A stretch of DNA of 7,848 nucleotides from Oscillospiraceae bacterium. GTDB taxonomy: Bacteria > Bacillota > Clostridia > Oscillospirales > Acutalibacteraceae. A program made the translations under genes and the position numbers. Numbering within the stretch: position 1 is the first letter of the stretch; each line of letters opens with the position of its first letter. Of this stretch, positions 5,943-7,848 are shown piece by piece. A model generated the notes under the pieces. The model did not search any database. It was not told the origin of the DNA and worked only from the letters and a program-made list of their open reading frames with translations. The stretch covers positions 1 to 7,848 of the forward strand of contig CACZON010000076.1 of NCBI GenBank assembly GCA_902782805.1, in the 5' to 3' direction.

Positions 5943-6812
5943 TTATTTTTTGCCGAATTTTGAAATATCGGTGTATTCTTCATCGAAGTGATCCGCAACG
6001 TCGAACCCGTCGTCTTCCTCCGCCGGCGCTTCGTCTTCGTCAAGATTCCCGGCCTTCGCCGCGAGCCCTTTCGCTTTGATCTTCGGGAGCACGAAGAGCA
6101 GATAGACGAACAGGAAGATCCCGATTGCCGCAAGGGCGAAGAAGAGGATTCCGATCAGGATCAGCTTTCCGCCGATCTTGTTCTGACCGGAGGAAGAGGA
6201 ATTGCCCGATGCGCTCGAGGCCGGAGCCTGAGAAGATGCGTTCTCGGCGGGGTCGGCTTCGGTGGGGATCGCTTCGGAGGACGGTTTTGCCTCTGAAGAT
6301 GGTTCCGGTTCCGCCGAAGAAGGCGCTTCGGGTTGGCTGGAGGATTCGGAAGCGCTGCTTCCCGTCTCTTCCGAGGGCTCGTCGTCCGGTTCATCGTCCG
6401 GCTCGTCGTCCGGATCCGGTTCGGGATCGGGTTCCTCCGAGGGTTCTTCACTCGGCTCTTCCGAAGGTTCTTCACTCGGCTCTTCCGAGGGTTCTTCGCT
6501 CGGTTCCTCCGAAGGTTCTTCGCTCGGCTCCTCTGAGGGCTCTTCACTCGGCTCTTCCGAGGGCTCTTCGCTCGGCTCCTGTGAAGGTTCCTCGCTTGGC
6601 TCTTCCGCAGGTTCCTCGCTCGGTTCCTCCGAGGGTTCTTCCGGAGGCTCTTCGGAGGCCGGTTCTTCTCCGACGCTCGAGAGCCGATGGAAATGGGGAA
6701 GAATTCCGCTTCTCGGCGCCGCACCGTTCTGCGCTGCAAAAGCGCCGAGCCCGAAGAAACTCAGGAGAACGGCCGCGATCAGGAACACGGAAATCCATCT
6801 TTTCAGTTTCAT
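5943..6812 (-). CDS. Secreted single-pass membrane protein with Ser-Glu-Glu-Pro repeat stalk
   Basis: I do not recognise a named family. The 289-residue product starts with a classic signal peptide: KLKR, a hydrophobic core at 7-25 and a likely cleavage site at AFA|AQ after residue 26. A very acidic proline-rich region follows: mostly SEEP tetrads over about 49-128, then Asp/Glu-Pro units at 129-146. Next is a Ser/Ala/Glu/Pro linker to about 208. A single hydrophobic helix lies at 217-242, followed by KIKAK, then an acidic tail ending in KFGKK. The positive-inside rule puts the stalk outside and the 45-residue tail in the cytoplasm. The repeats may form an extended spacer through the cell wall. 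No LPXTG motif or enzymatic domain is visible. The ATG at 6812 is preceded by GGAGGA (6821-6826) at eight bases; an in-frame ATG at 6854 sits at the predicted transcription start and is rejected. Confidence 0.85.
   Translation of the reverse strand: MKLKRWISVFLIAAVLLSFFGLGAFAAQNGAAPRSGILPHFHRLSSVGEEPASEEPPEEPSEEPSEEPAEEPSEEPSQEPSEEPSEEPSEEPSEEPSEEPSEEPSEEPSEEPSEEPSEEPSEEPSEEPDPEPDPDDEPDDEPDDEPSEETGSSASESSSQPEAPSSAEPEPSSEAKPSSEAIPTEADPAENASSQAPASSASGNSSSSGQNKIGGKLILIGILFFALAAIGIFLFVYLLFVLPKIKAKGLAAKAGNLDEDEAPAEEDDGFDVADHFDEEYTDISKFGKK
6379..6414 (-). repeat. Short tandem repeat encoding Asp-Asp-Glu-Pro units
   Basis: Three 12-bp units of the form ggctcgtcgtcc, the middle one with two differences, encode DDEP three times just C-terminal to the SEEP array. 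An irregular (E/D)PDP stretch joins the two. It looks like a second, younger or less diverged expansion in the same stalk, with aspartate replacing glutamate. Confidence 0.7.
6429..6644 (-). repeat. Tandem repeat encoding SEEP tetrads, with 24-bp true period
   Basis: Eighteen consecutive 12-bp units encode xEEP tetrads: 12 SEEP, then SQEP, SEEP, AEEP, SEEP, SEEP and PEEP, counted from right to left in protein order. Serine codons alternate strictly between the TCN and AGY families over 6441-6632. Proline codons follow the same alternation: CCG (once CCA) with TCN, and CCC or CCT with AGY. The array is therefore eight copies of a 24-bp unit plus end units. Confidence 0.92.
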
Positions 6813-6859
6813 TCTATAATTCCTCCGTCGGACGATGTAATCATAATCATACATCCTAT

Positions 6860-6888
6860 ATCATACACGAAAATAATGGCTTTGACAA
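6860..6888 (-). promoter_or_regulatory. Sigma-A type promoter of the repeat-stalk protein gene
   Basis: On the minus strand, -35 TTGTCA (6883-6888) and -10 TATGAT (6860-6865) are exactly 17 bp apart; both match consensus at five of six bases. Transcription would begin near 6853, giving a leader of about 40 bases with the GGAGGA ribosome binding site in it. Confidence 0.7.
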
Positions 6889-6919
6889 TATCAAAAACGG
6901 CGGAAAAATCAAAAAAAGA

Positions 6920-6929
6920 TTGTTAACAA
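6920..6929. promoter_or_regulatory. Perfect palindrome TTGTTAACAA between divergent promoters (possible operator)
   Basis: A ten-base perfect palindrome lies in an A-tract-rich stretch midway between the -35 elements of the stalk-protein gene and the acyltransferase-like gene. A partial second inverted half, AACAAT (6936-6941), follows. Position and symmetry suit a repressor or redox-regulator site, or the A-tracts may act as an upstream promoter element. No regulator gene is in the window, and short palindromes are common in A/T-rich DNA. Confidence 0.3.
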
Positions 6930-6955
6930 AAAATGAACAATATTTGCTTTTGCAG

Positions 6956-6984
6956 TTGTTTTTGCCAAAAGAGACTGTTATAAT
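6956..6984 (+). promoter_or_regulatory. Sigma-A type extended -10 promoter of the acyltransferase-like gene
   Basis: A -35 TTGTTT (6956-6961) and a perfect -10 TATAAT (6979-6984) have a 17-bp spacer, with TGT preceding the -10. The nine bases TGTTATAAT are identical to those in the MATE promoter. Expected transcription start is near 6991, only about 23 bases before the ATG. Confidence 0.72.
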
Positions 6985-7013
6985 GAAGACAAGAGCAGAT
7001 CAGGAGGGTGACT

Positions 7014-7848
7014 ATGTTCGGCAAGAGATACGACGGCAGACGTGTAAAGAAGATCGATCCGCTCGAGCGGATTATTCCTTATATCATGAAAACCCGTACG
7101 GATTCCATGACCATGTACAACGACGATTTCGACTGTGCACCGCTGGATGAATACATCAAAAAGAAAAAGGAAGAAACCGGCGTAAAATATACCTACGCTC
7201 ATATCATTATCGCAGCGATCGTGCGCACCATGGCGCTGCGCCCGGCGCTCAACCGGTTCGTGATGAACGGCAAAATCTATACGCGCTACAAGATCTGGAG
7301 CTCGATGGCGGTCCAGAGAAATTTGCGCGACGAATCCGCGGAAACGACGCTGAAATTCGAATTCGAGGGTCTTGAAACGCTCGAACAGGTGCGCGCGCAG
7401 ATCGACGGCATTATTGCCGACACCATGACCAACAGCGAGAACGGAACGGATAAGATGGCCCGCGTGATCATGTATATGCCGGGCTGGCTCATCAAGGCGT
7501 TTATTGGTCTGATGAAATTCCTCGACCGCCACGAAATCATGCCCCGCGCGATCATCGACGCGTCGCCCTTTCATACCTCGTTCTTTATCACGAATCTCAA
7601 ATCGCTCGGAATCAACTATCTCTATCACCACGTTTACGAATTCGGAACCACCGGGATCTTCGTCGGTCTTGGAAAAGAACGAAGGAAGCCGGTCGTCAAT
7701 CAGCATAACGGCGCGATCGAGGAGGGAAAGATCCTGACCCTCGGCTTCGTAACGGACGAGCGCTTCTGCGACGGGCTGTATTTTGCACGCTCGATGCGCT
7801 ATTTCAAAAAGTTTATGAGAAATCCGGAGCTTCTGGATACTCCGCCGG
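7014..7848 (+). CDS. Stand-alone CAT/E2-type acyltransferase-fold protein, 3' end cut off by window
   Basis: Starts at the ATG at 7014 with AGGAGG (7002-7007) six bases upstream; 278 residues are visible and the gene runs off the edge. The order of segments matches the catalytic domain of dihydrolipoamide acyltransferases (E2) and chloramphenicol acetyltransferase. An N-terminal PLERIIPYIMKTR helix (16-28) comes first. Next is a hydrophobic helix with ALRPALNRFV, like the E2 region where the second substrate binds. A TSFFITNLKSLGI strand follows, then GIFVGLG and the C-terminal TDERFCDGLYFARSM segment (D248-E249-R250 ... D253-G254). E2 and CAT enzymes have a catalytic histidine in this last motif (DHRxxDG or HHxxxDG); here the position is Glu249. 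There is no lipoyl domain, no peripheral-subunit-binding domain and no neighbouring E1 or E3 gene, so a 2-oxoacid dehydrogenase role is unlikely. It may be a divergent acyltransferase or a non-catalytic relative. Confidence 0.85.
   Translation, partial: MFGKRYDGRRVKKIDPLERIIPYIMKTRTDSMTMYNDDFDCAPLDEYIKKKKEETGVKYTYAHIIIAAIVRTMALRPALNRFVMNGKIYTRYKIWSSMAVQRNLRDESAETTLKFEFEGLETLEQVRAQIDGIIADTMTNSENGTDKMARVIMYMPGWLIKAFIGLMKFLDRHEIMPRAIIDASPFHTSFFITNLKSLGINYLYHHVYEFGTTGIFVGLGKERRKPVVNQHNGAIEEGKILTLGFVTDERFCDGLYFARSMRYFKKFMRNPELLDTPP

Noticed and set aside
6429..6644. CRISPR array
   Set aside because: The repeats are contiguous with no unique spacers and are in frame within a secreted protein gene.
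6262..6819. Plus-strand open frame encoding a Gly-Ser-Ser-Glu/Leu repeat
   Set aside because: It is the antisense reading of the SEEP repeat. The minus-strand frame has a signal peptide, a transmembrane helix, a ribosome binding site and a promoter; this one has none. Its alternating Glu/Leu simply reflects the 24-bp DNA period.
5943..6854. Upstream ATG at 6854 as start of the stalk protein
   Set aside because: It would put 14 Tyr/Arg/Asp-rich residues before a textbook signal peptide, lies at about the predicted transcription start, and has no ribosome binding site. The ATG at 6812 has GGAGGA at good spacing.
6920..6940. Possible Rex (NADH-sensing repressor) operator, TTGTTAA followed by TGAACAA
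   Set aside because: The half sites resemble the clostridial Rex consensus, but the gap is seven bases rather than four and the second half has a mismatch. I kept only the central palindrome as a weak candidate.

Overview
The window looks like chromosomal DNA from a Gram-positive member of the Firmicutes, most likely a mid-GC gut-type Clostridia (Oscillospirales-like). This rests on strong AGGAGG-type ribosome binding sites, sigma-A promoters with 17-bp spacers and extended -10 elements, a TTG start codon, a heterodimeric ABC exporter of the type common in Firmicutes, and secreted Ser/Glu/Pro-rich protein sequence. The taxonomic call is inference; there is no rRNA or other marker gene here.

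Layout. Positions 1-3353 (minus strand) hold a two-gene ABC exporter operon. The upstream half-transporter (1533-3353) is complete. The downstream one (1-1540) overlaps it by 8 bases and runs off the left edge before its Walker B motif. A back-to-back promoter pair (about 3387-3463) separates this operon from a plus-strand P-loop kinase of the uridine-kinase-like type (3498-4064). After 161 bases with an inverted repeat and a strong promoter comes a MATE multidrug/cation antiporter (4226-5755, plus strand, TTG start). It converges on a minus-strand gene (5943-6812) for a secreted, single-pass membrane protein with a long Ser-Glu-Glu-Pro repeat stalk. The two share a perfect bidirectional terminator (5891-5925). 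A second divergent promoter region (about 6860-6984) then drives a plus-strand gene (7014 to the right edge) for a stand-alone protein with the catalytic fold of chloramphenicol acetyltransferase / dihydrolipoamide acyltransferase E2.

How the genes relate. Two unrelated export systems (ABC heterodimer and MATE) lie within 4 kb, but each transcription unit has its own promoter and no shared pathway is evident. Only the ABC pair is clearly an operon. The points most worth a second look are: (i) the asymmetric ABC dimer, where both visible departures from consensus fall on the same composite ATP site; (ii) the 24-bp (not 12-bp) hidden period of the SEEP repeat, shown by strictly alternating serine codon families; and (iii) the acyltransferase-like protein, in which glutamate stands where the catalytic histidine normally is. 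I see no CRISPR array, insertion sequence, tRNA, rRNA, phage gene or defence cassette, and nothing that clearly forms a new multigene system.
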